DNA from: Gemmiger formicilis
GTDB taxonomy: Bacteria; Bacillota; Clostridia; Oscillospirales; Ruminococcaceae
NCBI RefSeq assembly: GCF_018784445.1
Contig: NZ_WQOH01000052.1
Location: forward strand, 166,136-230,135
Length of the DNA stretch: 64,000 nt
Direction: 5' to 3'
Shown here piece after piece: positions 42,133 to 51,749 of the stretch. A program made the position numbers and the translations under genes. The notes below the pieces were generated by a model. It made no database searches and was not told the origin of the DNA. It saw only the letters and a program-made list of their open reading frames with translations. Position 1 is the stretch's first letter. Each line of letters opens with the position of its first letter.

Positions 42133-44448
42133 ATGCTTTGTGTTAAATGCCAGAAACGCCCGGCCGTTGTCTTTGTGCAGCGGCTGGAAAACGGCAAGGC
42201 CATCCAGGAGGGCTACTGCCTGACCTGCGCGCGTGCTATGCACATCCAGCCGGTGGATGACCTGATGAAACAGTTCGGTATGTCCGACCAGGACCTGGAG
42301 AGCATGGAAGAGCGTATGTCCAGCTTTTTGCAGGAGGCCGCCGACTCCGGCATGATGGCCCCCATGATGGGCGGCGATATGACCGACGGCGGCGACGAGA
42401 ACGCCCCGCAGGACGATTTTGTCCCCGGCGGCAGCCCGGTTTTCCCCTTCGGCTTTGGTGCGCGCCAGCAGAAAACTGACGACGCCAAGGGAAAAAACGG
42501 CAAGAAGGACAAGGCCCCCCGCCGCAAGTTCCTGGATACCTACTGCGAGAACCTGACCCAGAAGGCCCGCGACGGCAAGACCGACCGCATCATTGGCCGC
42601 GACCGCGAAATTTACCGCACGATCCAAATTCTTTGCCGCCGCCAGAAGAACAACCCCTGCCTCATCGGCGAGGCCGGTGTCGGCAAGACTGCCATTGCCG
42701 AGGGCATTGCCCAGCGCATTGCCGAGGGCAAAGTCCCTGCGCGTTTGCAGGACAAGGAGATTTTCCTGCTGGATATGACCTCCCTCGTCGCCGGCACCCA
42801 GTTCCGCGGCCAGTTTGAGCAGCGCGTCAAGGGCCTTATCAGCGAGGTCAAGGCCGCCGGCAACATCATTTTGTTCATCGATGAGATTCACTCCATCGTG
42901 GGTGCGGGCGACTCCGATGGCTCGATGAATGCTGCCAACATCATGAAGCCCGCGCTCTCCCGCGGGCAGATGCAGGTCATCGGCGCGACGACCTTTGCCG
43001 AGTACCGCAAATATATCGAGAAAGACTCCGCGCTGGAACGCCGTTTTCAGCCCGTCAAGGTCGAGGAGCCGTCGCTGCTGGACACCATCGAGGTCATCAA
43101 GGGCATCCGCGTTTACTACGAGAAGCACCATTGCGTCCGCGTGCCGGATCCCATCGTGACGAGCATCGTCAAGCTGTCCGAGCGGTACATCACCGACCGT
43201 TTCCTGCCCGACAAGGCCATTGACCTGTTGGATGAGGCCTGCGCCTGCTGCAACCTGCGCCACCCCGAAATCACCGAACTGATCGAGACGCAGCGCACCG
43301 TGGCCGACCTGGAAGCCCGCGAGCACGAGCTGGAAAACCCCGAGCCGCAGAACGGCCAGGACGCCGCCATCGACTACGAAGCGCTGGCCCAGGTCAAGAC
43401 CGATTTGGCGAAGCAGCGCGAAAAGCTGCCCGCCCTGCAGCTGAAAGTGGCTGAAATTGAAGTCACAATGGACGACGTGGCCCAGGTCATTGAGCTGTGG
43501 ACCGGTGTGCCTGCCGTGAAGATCAAGGAGACCGAGTACGGCCGCCTGCAAGGGCTGGAAGATGCCCTGAAAGCCCACATCATCGGCCAGGACGAGGCCG
43601 TCCATGCCGTGGCCGGGGCCATCAAACGCGCCCGGGCGGACCTGTCCGGCCGCCACCGCCCTGCAAGTTTCATCTTCGTCGGCCCCACCGGCGTCGGCAA
43701 AACCGAGCTGGTCAAGCAGCTGGCAAATCAGCTGTTTGACACTGTTGACCCGCTTATCTCCATCGACATGAGCGAGTATATGGAAAAGTACGCGGTGTCC
43801 CGCCTGATCGGCTCACCTCCGGGCTATGTCGGCTACGACGAGGCCGGGCAGCTGACCGAGAAGGTGCGCCGCCATCCGTACAGCGTCGTGCTGTTTGACG
43901 AAATCGAAAAAGCGCATCCTGACGTCATGAATATCCTGCTGCAAATTTTGGACGAGGGCAAGATCAACGACGCCCAGGGCCGCACGGTGGACTTTTCCAA
44001 CACGGTCATCTGCATGACGTCCAACGCAGGCTCCACCGACACAGCCGGGGCAACAGGCTTTGGCAAAAAGGCAGAGGTCGCCAGCGCGGACCGCAGCCTG
44101 AAGGCGCTGCAGGAGTTCCTGCGCCCCGAGTTCATCGGCCGCGTGGACGAGATCATCACCTTCCACCCGCTGAGCGAAGAAAACCTTGAAAAAATCACCG
44201 CGCTGATGCTGGACGAGTACAAGCCCGGCCTGGCCGCCCACGGTATCACGCTGCACTACGGCCAGCCCGCGTTGGCGGACATCGTAGCCGAAAGCTCCAC
44301 CAAGTACGGTGCGCGTGAACTGCGCCGCACCATCCGCAAGACCATCGAGGATCCGGTCTCCGAGGCACTGGTGGATGGCCGGCTGGATGGCCGCGAGGTC
44401 ACGCTGGAACTGGCCGACCACAATGGTAAGGCCGTTCTGGAAATTTGA
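42133..44448 (+). CDS. clpE: ClpE-type AAA+ unfoldase with N-terminal zinc finger
   Basis: 771 residues. It unfolds proteins for ClpP in the cytoplasm. The N-terminus has the ClpE zinc finger CVKC ... CLTC (residues 3-36) instead of Clp_N repeats. Two AAA+ modules follow: Walker [10 protein letters not shown] (about 179) with [10 protein letters not shown], a coiled middle domain (about 385-455), then Walker [10 protein letters not shown] (about 517) with [10 protein letters not shown]. The start ATG follows AGAGGTGA; the upstream GTG overlaps that site. I do not see a CtsR heptad upstream. A lipoprotein gene starts 8 bases behind. Confidence 0.92.
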   Translation: MLCVKCQKRPAVVFVQRLENGKAIQEGYCLTCARAMHIQPVDDLMKQFGMSDQDLESMEERMSSFLQEAADSGMMAPMMGGDMTDGGDENAPQDDFVPGGSPVFPFGFGARQQKTDDAKGKNGKKDKAPRRKFLDTYCENLTQKARDGKTDRIIGRDREIYRTIQILCRRQKNNPCLIGEAGVGKTAIAEGIAQRIAEGKVPARLQDKEIFLLDMTSLVAGTQFRGQFEQRVKGLISEVKAAGNIILFIDEIHSIVGAGDSDGSMNAANIMKPALSRGQMQVIGATTFAEYRKYIEKDSALERRFQPVKVEEPSLLDTIEVIKGIRVYYEKHHCVRVPDPIVTSIVKLSERYITDRFLPDKAIDLLDEACACCNLRHPEITELIETQRTVADLEAREHELENPEPQNGQDAAIDYEALAQVKTDLAKQREKLPALQLKVAEIEVTMDDVAQVIELWTGVPAVKIKETEYGRLQGLEDALKAHIIGQDEAVHAVAGAIKRARADLSGRHRPASFIFVGPTGVGKTELVKQLANQLFDTVDPLISIDMSEYMEKYAVSRLIGSPPGYVGYDEAGQLTEKVRRHPYSVVLFDEIEKAHPDVMNILLQILDEGKINDAQGRTVDFSNTVICMTSNAGSTDTAGATGFGKKAEVASADRSLKALQEFLRPEFIGRVDEIITFHPLSEENLEKITALMLDEYKPGLAAHGITLHYGQPALADIVAESSTKYGARELRRTIRKTIEDPVSEALVDGRLDGREVTLELADHNGKAVLEI

Positions 44449-44456
44449 GGCCCGCC

Positions 44457-45461
44457 ATGTACAAAAAAATGGCCGCCCTGCTGCTGGCCGTGGCGCTGCT
44501 CTGCGGCTGCGCAGCCCAAGTGACGGTGCAGCGCATCCCGGCCGAGCTGCCGAAGGCCGAAAGCCCCGCCGCCACGCCGACGCCGGAACCGACGCCCACC
44601 TTTACCGAGGAGCAAAAAAAATACGGCAGCGCGTCCCTATTGAGTGAGCCGACGGTGCTGGTCAGTGTCTTTTTGAACGACGCCGCCCGCGGCCTGACCT
44701 GGGACGAGGCCGACCGCACCGCCGCCGTGCAGCAAACCCGGATGGCCGTGGATTGGATCACAGCCCAGGCCGAAAGCTACGGCGTGATGCCGGATTTAAT
44801 CTGTGACCGCACCGAGGATGGCAGCAACGCCGCCCTGACCCGCAGCTATCTTGTGCAGTCTGCCATGCGCGGGGGCGAGGATTCCGACGAGAGCACCGCC
44901 TTCATTGAGGAAATGGACGCCCTGTGTGAGTCGCTGGCCGCGGACAGCCGCTTGGCGGTCTACGGCACGCGGCACATCGGGTTTCTGTTCTACCTACCCA
45001 TCAGCGGCACGTCCTTCACAATGGCCCACTATGCCGACGACGGCGAGTATTTCTACTACGAGTACAGCTGCCTGTACCGCCACGACGCCTACACCGACGG
45101 TGAGCGGGAAAGCCCGGCGACCTACGCCCACGAGATCCTGCACCTGTTCGGAGCACCTGACCTCTACGAGGGCAGCGGCGACCCCTATGTGGACCGCGCA
45201 TTGATAGACTACGTGGCCGAGACTTACCCCGACGACATCATGGTAAGCACCTACGAGGACGACGGCACGAGCCGGTTTGACGTGATCACGAAGGAGATCA
45301 GCCCGCTGACGGCCTACTGCCTGGGCCTGACCGACACCTGTCCGGAGCTGGAACAGTTCCCGCTGCTGACCCAGGTCGAGCCAGGGGTGTTCCGGCGTGA
45401 ATTGACGGCAGACACATCTGACGAAACCGCCGATGCCTGGCCGGGAGCCGTGGCGGCATAA
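44457..45461 (+). CDS. Secreted lipoprotein with HExxHxxGxxD zinc-protease-like motif
   Basis: 334 residues. Signal peptide MYKKMAALLLAVALLCGC ends in a lipobox (LCGC), so it should be lipid-anchored outside the membrane, followed by a Pro/Thr-rich tether. Around residue 225 is HEILHLFGAPD, an HExxHxxG motif with Asp as the possible third zinc ligand, as in snapalysin-type metzincins. PDDIMVS downstream could be a Met-turn. I know no exact family; a metallopeptidase is inference. It starts 8 bases after clpE with TTTGAGG overlapping the clpE stop, so coexpression is likely. Confidence 0.75.
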   Translation: MYKKMAALLLAVALLCGCAAQVTVQRIPAELPKAESPAATPTPEPTPTFTEEQKKYGSASLLSEPTVLVSVFLNDAARGLTWDEADRTAAVQQTRMAVDWITAQAESYGVMPDLICDRTEDGSNAALTRSYLVQSAMRGGEDSDESTAFIEEMDALCESLAADSRLAVYGTRHIGFLFYLPISGTSFTMAHYADDGEYFYYEYSCLYRHDAYTDGERESPATYAHEILHLFGAPDLYEGSGDPYVDRALIDYVAETYPDDIMVSTYEDDGTSRFDVITKEISPLTAYCLGLTDTCPELEQFPLLTQVEPGVFRRELTADTSDETADAWPGAVAA

Positions 45462-45470
45462 GGAGGCCCC

Positions 45471-46403
45471 ATGCTGAACGATGATTTTCCGCTGCGGGTC
45501 GAGGCGGTTCCCGCCGCCCACACCACCGAATGGCGCGCCGACGACTCCTTTCTGCCCAGCGAGACCGAGGCCTGGCAGCTGATTTTTGTGCGCAGCGGCA
45601 CCATTGAGGAACGCTGCGACGACCGCCATGTGCTGCTGCGGGCGGGCGGGCTTCTGTTCCACCAGCCCGGCGAGGTGTTCGCCATGACGACGGTGGGGGA
45701 GGTCCCGCCCGAGACGCTGCGCATCGATTTTTACTGCACCGGCGCGGCCATGGATCGGTTCCGGGGTGCGATGCTCCACGCCGAGCCCGCCGAGCAGCAC
45801 GATTTGAGCTGGCTGGCCAACGCCGCCAACGAGTTGTTCGATGCCGCGCCCGTACCGGGCGGGCGGCCCGTCGTAAAAGAAGAGCTGCCCTTCGGCGCGA
45901 TGCAGCAGTTCATCATCCACCTGGAAAACCTGTTGATCCTGCTGGCCCGGCGCTGCCGCCGCCTGCGCCGCCCCGTGGCCCGCGTTCGGCGGGAGCGCCG
46001 CCAGAATGCCCTGGTGGAGGATGCCCGCGCCTATTTTGTCGAAAACCTGGAACGGGAGTTGAAAGTGGACGAGGTCTGCGAGGCCCTGGGCTGCACCCGT
46101 CCCCAGCTGCAGCAGGCCTTCCGCGCCCGGCTGCGCCGCACGGCCATGGAGGAATTTTCCGCCATGCGCATCGAGTATGCGGCCCAGCTGCTGGCACGCG
46201 GGGCATCCCCCGGCGAGGTCGCGGCCCAGATGGGCTACTGCTCGGGCGCGTATTTCAGCCAGAAATTCCGCGCAGCCACAGGCCACACACCGTCGGCCTA
46301 CCGGCGCATCCAGCAGGGGCTGCCCGCTAAGCGGCAAAACAGGCAACAAAAAGATAAAGCAGAATCTAAAACCTCTATTGCAGAATCACCGCAGAAAAAG
46401 TAA
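45471..46403 (+). CDS. AraC-family regulator with cupin-type sensor domain
   Basis: 310 residues. The N-terminal beta-rich region (about 20-110; WQLIFVRSGTIEERC, LLRAGGLLFHQPGE) is a cupin-like ligand domain. The C-terminal AraC HTH (about 185-285) includes ELKVDEVCEALGCTRPQLQQAF and GEVAAQMGYCSGAYFSQKF. The tail is basic. Nine bases after the lipoprotein stop, with AAGGAGG. It may regulate galE next door; the ligand is not visible. Confidence 0.87.
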   Translation: MLNDDFPLRVEAVPAAHTTEWRADDSFLPSETEAWQLIFVRSGTIEERCDDRHVLLRAGGLLFHQPGEVFAMTTVGEVPPETLRIDFYCTGAAMDRFRGAMLHAEPAEQHDLSWLANAANELFDAAPVPGGRPVVKEELPFGAMQQFIIHLENLLILLARRCRRLRRPVARVRRERRQNALVEDARAYFVENLERELKVDEVCEALGCTRPQLQQAFRARLRRTAMEEFSAMRIEYAAQLLARGASPGEVAAQMGYCSGAYFSQKFRAATGHTPSAYRRIQQGLPAKRQNRQQKDKAESKTSIAESPQKK

Positions 46404-46474
46404 AATAGTGACAAAGGGCAGGCAGAGCGCCCGCCCACAGGCAACAAAAGCATAAATATAAGGAGACGACTGTT

Positions 46475-47500
46475 ATGGCAATTTTGGTTAGCGGTGGCGC
46501 CGGTTACATCGGCAGCCACACCTGTGTGGAACTTCTGGCCGCAGGGTACGACATCGTCGTGGCCGATAACTACTACAACTCCTGCCCCGAGGCCCTGGCC
46601 CGCGTCAAGAAGATTGCCGGCAAGGGCTTCCGCTTTGTCGAGGCCGATATGACCGACAAGGCCGCCGTGGAGAAGATTTTTGCTGAGAACGAGGACATTG
46701 ACTGCGTCATCCAGTTCGCCGCCTACAAGGCCGTGGGCGAGAGCGTTTCCAAGCCCATCGAGTACTACTCCAACAACCTGGCCTGCACGCTGAACATCCT
46801 GGATGTCATGCGCCGCCACAACTGCCACAACATCATCTTCTCTTCCTCTGCCACGGTCTACGGCGACCCCGCCAGCGTGCCCATCCGCGAGGATTTCCCC
46901 GTGGGCGGCACCACGAACCCCTACGGCACAACCAAGGTGTTCACCGAGCAGATCCTGACCGACTGCTGCAAGGCGGATCCCGAGCTGAATGTTGCGTTGC
47001 TGCGTTACTTCAACCCCATCGGTGCCCATCCGTCCGGCCTGATTGGCGAGGATCCCAACGGCATCCCCAACAACCTGGTGCCTTACATCGCCAAGGTCGC
47101 TGTCGGCAAGCTCGAGAAGGTCCATGTCTTTGGCAACGACTACCCGACGCCCGACGGCACCGGCGTGCGTGACTACATCCATGTCGTTGACCTGGCCCGC
47201 GGCCATGTGGCAGCCATCAAGAAGCTGGAAGAGAAGCCCGGCCTGTTCATCTGCAACCTGGGCACCGGCCACGGTTACAGCGTGCTGGACGTCATCCACG
47301 CCTTCAGCAAGGCCTGCGGCAAAGAGATTCCCTACGTCATCGACCCGCGCCGCCCCGGCGACATTGCCGAGTGCTGGTGCGACCCCAGCAAGGCCAAGCG
47401 CGAGCTGGGCTGGGAGGCCCAGTACGGCATTGAGGAAATGTGCGCCCACAGCTGGAACTGGCAGAGCCACAACCCCGATGGGTATAAGACCGCGAAATAA
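46475..47500 (+). CDS. galE: UDP-glucose 4-epimerase
   Basis: 341 residues. GalE interconverts UDP-glucose and UDP-galactose with bound NAD. Rossmann start ILVSGGAGYIGSHTC (residues 3-17), serine in SSSATVYG (about 125-132), and the catalytic YxxxK as YGTTK. RYFNPIGAHPSG and the C-terminal RRPGDIAECW are standard. ATG follows AAGGAGAC. A terminator follows at once. Confidence 0.97.
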   Translation: MAILVSGGAGYIGSHTCVELLAAGYDIVVADNYYNSCPEALARVKKIAGKGFRFVEADMTDKAAVEKIFAENEDIDCVIQFAAYKAVGESVSKPIEYYSNNLACTLNILDVMRRHNCHNIIFSSSATVYGDPASVPIREDFPVGGTTNPYGTTKVFTEQILTDCCKADPELNVALLRYFNPIGAHPSGLIGEDPNGIPNNLVPYIAKVAVGKLEKVHVFGNDYPTPDGTGVRDYIHVVDLARGHVAAIKKLEEKPGLFICNLGTGHGYSVLDVIHAFSKACGKEIPYVIDPRRPGDIAECWCDPSKAKRELGWEAQYGIEEMCAHSWNWQSHNPDGYKTAK

Positions 47501-47515
47501 AACTGCATAAAAAAG

Positions 47516-47547
47516 CCTCCTGATGCTCTTGCATCGGGAGGTTTTTT
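47516..47547 (+). terminator. Terminator of galE
   Basis: CCTCCTGATGC pairs with GCATCGGGAGG (one G-T), loop TCTT, then TTTTTT. Confidence 0.9.
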
Positions 47548-47560
47548 ATGTCATCGCGCA

Positions 47561-47646
47561 GTAGGGGCCGGGCATGCCCGGCCCGGGTGTGTATGGCAAA
47601 CGGAAGCTTGCGGGAAGACTGCGGGCCGGACATGTCCGGCCCCTAC
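47561..47646. repeat. 86-bp GTAGGGG palindromic repeat (copy 3)
   Basis: Same orientation and length as copy 1: starts GTAGGGGCCGGGCATGCCC and ends GGACATGTCCGGCCCCTAC. It lies between the galE terminator and the stop of the next minus-strand gene. Confidence 0.88.
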
Positions 47647-47664
47647 TGCTCCTGCCATATTCTT

Positions 47665-48447
47665 TTACACATACATTTCCTGACTGCGCGGCGGCAGTTT
47701 GGGCACGGCGGGCAGCGGCGCAGCGGCGGCACGCCAGGCGGCAGGGGAGAGGCCCACCTCCCGCTTGAACACGCGGCAGAGGTAGTTTGCGCCGGAAAAC
47801 CCGGTCAGGCCCGCAATCATATCCAGGTTATACTCATCGCTGAGCAGCAGCGCCTTCACGGCCTCGATGCGCACATTCGTCATGTACTTTCCGGGTGGGA
47901 TACCGATTTCCTGCTTGAACACCCGCACCAGATGGCTCTTCGTCACGCCGAGCTGCTCGCTCAGTTCCTCCACGCCGTAGAGGGCCATGTAGTTCTGCCG
48001 GATGGCCGCCACAGCCTCGGCCACCAGCGGGGGCAGGGGACGGGCCGTCTCGTCAGCCTTGCCCACGGCGCAGAGCAGCGCATAGGCCATCGCCGCCGTG
48101 TGGATGCCGTGCAGCTGGGCAATCAACTCGGCCGCGCCGGGGCAGGCCGCGCCGTCAGCCCAGCGGGCCGCACCCAACTGTAATAGGTAGGCGTCCGTGC
48201 AGTGGCCGGTCAGCCGCACAGCCAGCAGGTGGCAGTCCGTTTGGGGCGTCAGCGTCAGGGGAGCAGGCCCCAGCAGGATATCGCCGCTCTGGCCTGGGCG
48301 GTCAAAGCCGTCCAGCAGGCATTCCCCGCGGGAGAGTACCCCCACCCACAGGCCGTTCCCGGTCAGGGTCAGGGGGGTACTGCCGTCCAGCTCGGCGTTC
48401 TCGGCAGCATTGCAGTAAATTTCTGGGTCAAATATCAATTTCGGCAC
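47665..48447 (-). CDS. AraC-family regulator with cupin-type sensor domain
   Basis: 260 residues. The N-terminal ligand domain (about 20-90) includes LGPAPLTLTPQTDCHLLAVRL. The C-terminal AraC HTH (about 155-240) includes YGVEELSEQLGVTKSHLVRVF and DMIAGLTGFSGANYLCRVF. The start is uncertain: a GTG sits in GAGGTG itself, so the TTG three codons later, spaced 6 bases from that site, may be the real one. It is divergent from the MsmK ATPase, so sugar-linked control of that gene is possible. Confidence 0.85.
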   Translation of the reverse strand: MPKLIFDPEIYCNAAENAELDGSTPLTLTGNGLWVGVLSRGECLLDGFDRPGQSGDILLGPAPLTLTPQTDCHLLAVRLTGHCTDAYLLQLGAARWADGAACPGAAELIAQLHGIHTAAMAYALLCAVGKADETARPLPPLVAEAVAAIRQNYMALYGVEELSEQLGVTKSHLVRVFKQEIGIPPGKYMTNVRIEAVKALLLSDEYNLDMIAGLTGFSGANYLCRVFKREVGLSPAAWRAAAAPLPAVPKLPPRSQEMYV

Positions 48448-48567
48448 CTCGATATCAATAAAATGCTATTTTCAAATAGATTATAACCTGTTATTATAAT
48501 CATGTCAACAGAAACAGCCCCCTCTACATGGGCTGAATACCACTGAATTTTATGGAGGATGAGCATT

Positions 48568-49680
<1,113 letters not shown>

Positions 49681-49696
49681 TTCTTCAAGCTCTCAT

Positions 49697-49727
49697 AGCG
49701 GTTCCGTTGCGGCGGAACCGCTTTTTT
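49697..49727 (+). terminator. Terminator of the MsmK-type gene
   Basis: Perfect 10-bp stem AGCGGTTCCG/CGGAACCGCT, loop TTGCGG, T run. Confidence 0.92.
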
Positions 49728-49746
49728 AGTAAACGGAGGAACGACG

Positions 49747-51624
49747 ATGCGCATTGCCAACTACCTGCGGCCGGATTGTGTCGCACTGCGCCAGCGGGCG
49801 GATTCCCTGCAGGGCGCGGTGCAACAGCTTGTGGCGCTGCTGGATGGGGCCAAAGTCCTGACGGACACGGCAGTCTTTGCGGCAGATGTCCGCGCCCGGC
49901 TGGAACTGGGCGGCGTCTGCGTGGGCAATGGACTGGCGATCCCCCACGCCAAGAGCACCGCGGTGGAGAAATTGCAGCTGGCCGCATTGACGCTGGATCC
50001 GCCGCTGCCCTGCGATACGCCCGACGGCCAGCCGTTGGAGATGCTGTTCCTCATCGCTGCCCCCGCCGAGGCCAACGACCTGCATGTGCAGGTGTTGGCC
50101 GAGCTGGCAACGCTGTTTTTGGATACCGATTTCTGCGCCAGTCTGCGCCAGAGCGAGACGCCCGAGGCATTCTGCCGCGCCATTGCCCGGCGCGAAGCCC
50201 AGGACGACCCGGCCGCGCCCCCGCCGACGCCCACCAACGAGCCGGGCTACCGGCTGCTGGGTGTGACGGCATGCCCCACCGGCATTGCGCACACCTACCT
50301 GGCGGCCGAGGCCTTACAGCAGGCCGCTCAGACCCGGGGCCTGACCATCAAAGTGGAGACGAACGGCGCGGGCGGCGTGGGCAATGAACTGACCGAGGAC
50401 GAGATCCAGGCCGCCGACTGCATCATCGTGGCGGTAGACCGCTCGATCTCACTGGCGCGGTTTGTGGGCAAGCGGCTGGTCTACACCTCGGCAGGGGAGG
50501 CCGTGCGCAACGCGGATGCCCTGCTGGAAAAGGCCGTCTCCGGCAAAGCATCCATCTACCGCGGTGGCCACGCCTTCCGCACCAACGACTGGAAGGAGCT
50601 GGGCCGCGAGTACTACGGCCACCTGATGAGCGGCATCTCCCATATGCTGCCCTTTGTGGTGGCGGGTGGCGTGATGCTGGCGCTCTCGCTGCTTTTGCAG
50701 CACCTGGGCGGCCCGGCGAACTGGTCCACGATGATGACGAACGTCGGCAACGCCGCGCTCTCCATGATGTACCCGATTCTGTCCGCGTTCATCGCGTACA
50801 GCATTGCCGACCGGCCCGGCCTGATGCCCGGCCTGATGGGCGGCTACCTGGCCCAGACCGGCATGACAACGGCCACCAAACTCAGCTGGATCCCCAGCGG
50901 GTTCTGGGGGGGCCTCATTGCGGGCTTTGCCGCCGGGCTGGTGGTACGCCTGCTGAACCGACTGTTCCGCCGCATCCCCCAGGATCTGGACCACATCAAG
51001 ACCGGGCTGCTGGTGCCGCTGTTGAGCTTGCTTTTTGTCGGCTGGCTGATGCTTATGGTCGTCAACCCGCCGCTGGGGCGGTTCAACCGCTGGATGTCGC
51101 TGGCGCTTGCCAAGCTGCAGGGCGGCAGCCGCCTGGTGCTGGGTGCCGTGCTGGGTGCGCTGATGGCCACCGACTACGGCGGGCCCATCAACAAGGCGGC
51201 CTACGTCACCGGCACACTGGCTGTGACCAACAGCCAATATGACCTCATGGCCGCCGTCATGGCGGGCGGTATGATCCCCCCGCTGGGGCTGGCACTGGCC
51301 TGCCTGCTGTTCCCGACGCGGTTCACCAAGGCCGAGCGCCGCACCGTGCCGCAGAACCTTGTGATGGGCGCGTCCTTTGTGACCGAGGGGGCGCTGCCCT
51401 TTGCCCTGCGCGACCCGCTGCGGGTCGTACCTTCCTGCATGGCAGGCAGTGCACTGGCCGGGTTCCTGACCGTACTGTTTGGCTGCGGCTGCCCTGCGCC
51501 CCACGGCGGATTGTTCCTGCTTGCCGTCATAGGCAATCCGCTGGGCTTTTTGGCTGCCCTGGCGGCTGGCAGTCTGCTGACCACATTGTTGGTCGGTATG
51601 CTGAAGAAGCCTGTGAAATCGTAA
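49747..51624 (+). CDS. fruA: Fructose-family PTS permease, EIIABC fusion
   Basis: 625 residues. It imports and phosphorylates a hexose, probably fructose, at the membrane. Domains in order: EIIA with active His in LAIPHAKST (His67), EIIB with Cys in GVTACPTGIAHTY (Cys176), and EIIC with about nine helices and the GGPINKAAY substrate motif. No fruK or fruR gene is adjacent, unlike the classical fru operon. Phosphate would come from Enzyme I at the left edge via HPr. RBS ACGGAGGA. Confidence 0.92.
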   Translation: MRIANYLRPDCVALRQRADSLQGAVQQLVALLDGAKVLTDTAVFAADVRARLELGGVCVGNGLAIPHAKSTAVEKLQLAALTLDPPLPCDTPDGQPLEMLFLIAAPAEANDLHVQVLAELATLFLDTDFCASLRQSETPEAFCRAIARREAQDDPAAPPPTPTNEPGYRLLGVTACPTGIAHTYLAAEALQQAAQTRGLTIKVETNGAGGVGNELTEDEIQAADCIIVAVDRSISLARFVGKRLVYTSAGEAVRNADALLEKAVSGKASIYRGGHAFRTNDWKELGREYYGHLMSGISHMLPFVVAGGVMLALSLLLQHLGGPANWSTMMTNVGNAALSMMYPILSAFIAYSIADRPGLMPGLMGGYLAQTGMTTATKLSWIPSGFWGGLIAGFAAGLVVRLLNRLFRRIPQDLDHIKTGLLVPLLSLLFVGWLMLMVVNPPLGRFNRWMSLALAKLQGGSRLVLGAVLGALMATDYGGPINKAAYVTGTLAVTNSQYDLMAAVMAGGMIPPLGLALACLLFPTRFTKAERRTVPQNLVMGASFVTEGALPFALRDPLRVVPSCMAGSALAGFLTVLFGCGCPAPHGGLFLLAVIGNPLGFLAALAAGSLLTTLLVGMLKKPVKS

Positions 51625-51667
51625 ATCTTCGTTTTCTTTGTTCCTGCCGCAGAATATCCGCTTTCCA

Positions 51668-51699
51668 CCCCCGCTGTGCGTTGCGTGCAGCGGGGGTTT
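51668..51699 (+). terminator. Hairpin terminator overlapping the next promoter
   Basis: Perfect 9-bp stem CCCCCGCTG/CAGCGGGGG (51668-51676 and 51688-51696) with TTTA following. The right arm and loop contain the -35 box of the next promoter. The T run is short. Confidence 0.55.
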
Positions 51700-51709
51700 A
51701 TGCTATACT
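51681..51709 (+). promoter_or_regulatory. Promoter of the membrane-protein operon
   Basis: TTGCGT (51681-51686), 17 bases, TATACT (51704-51709) with extended TGC. The -10 block TATGCTATACTAT is the same as upstream of ruvC. Confidence 0.65.
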
Positions 51710-51749
51710 ATGAATATATGTGTGTCAAAAAGAGGAGGCCTTTACCCCC

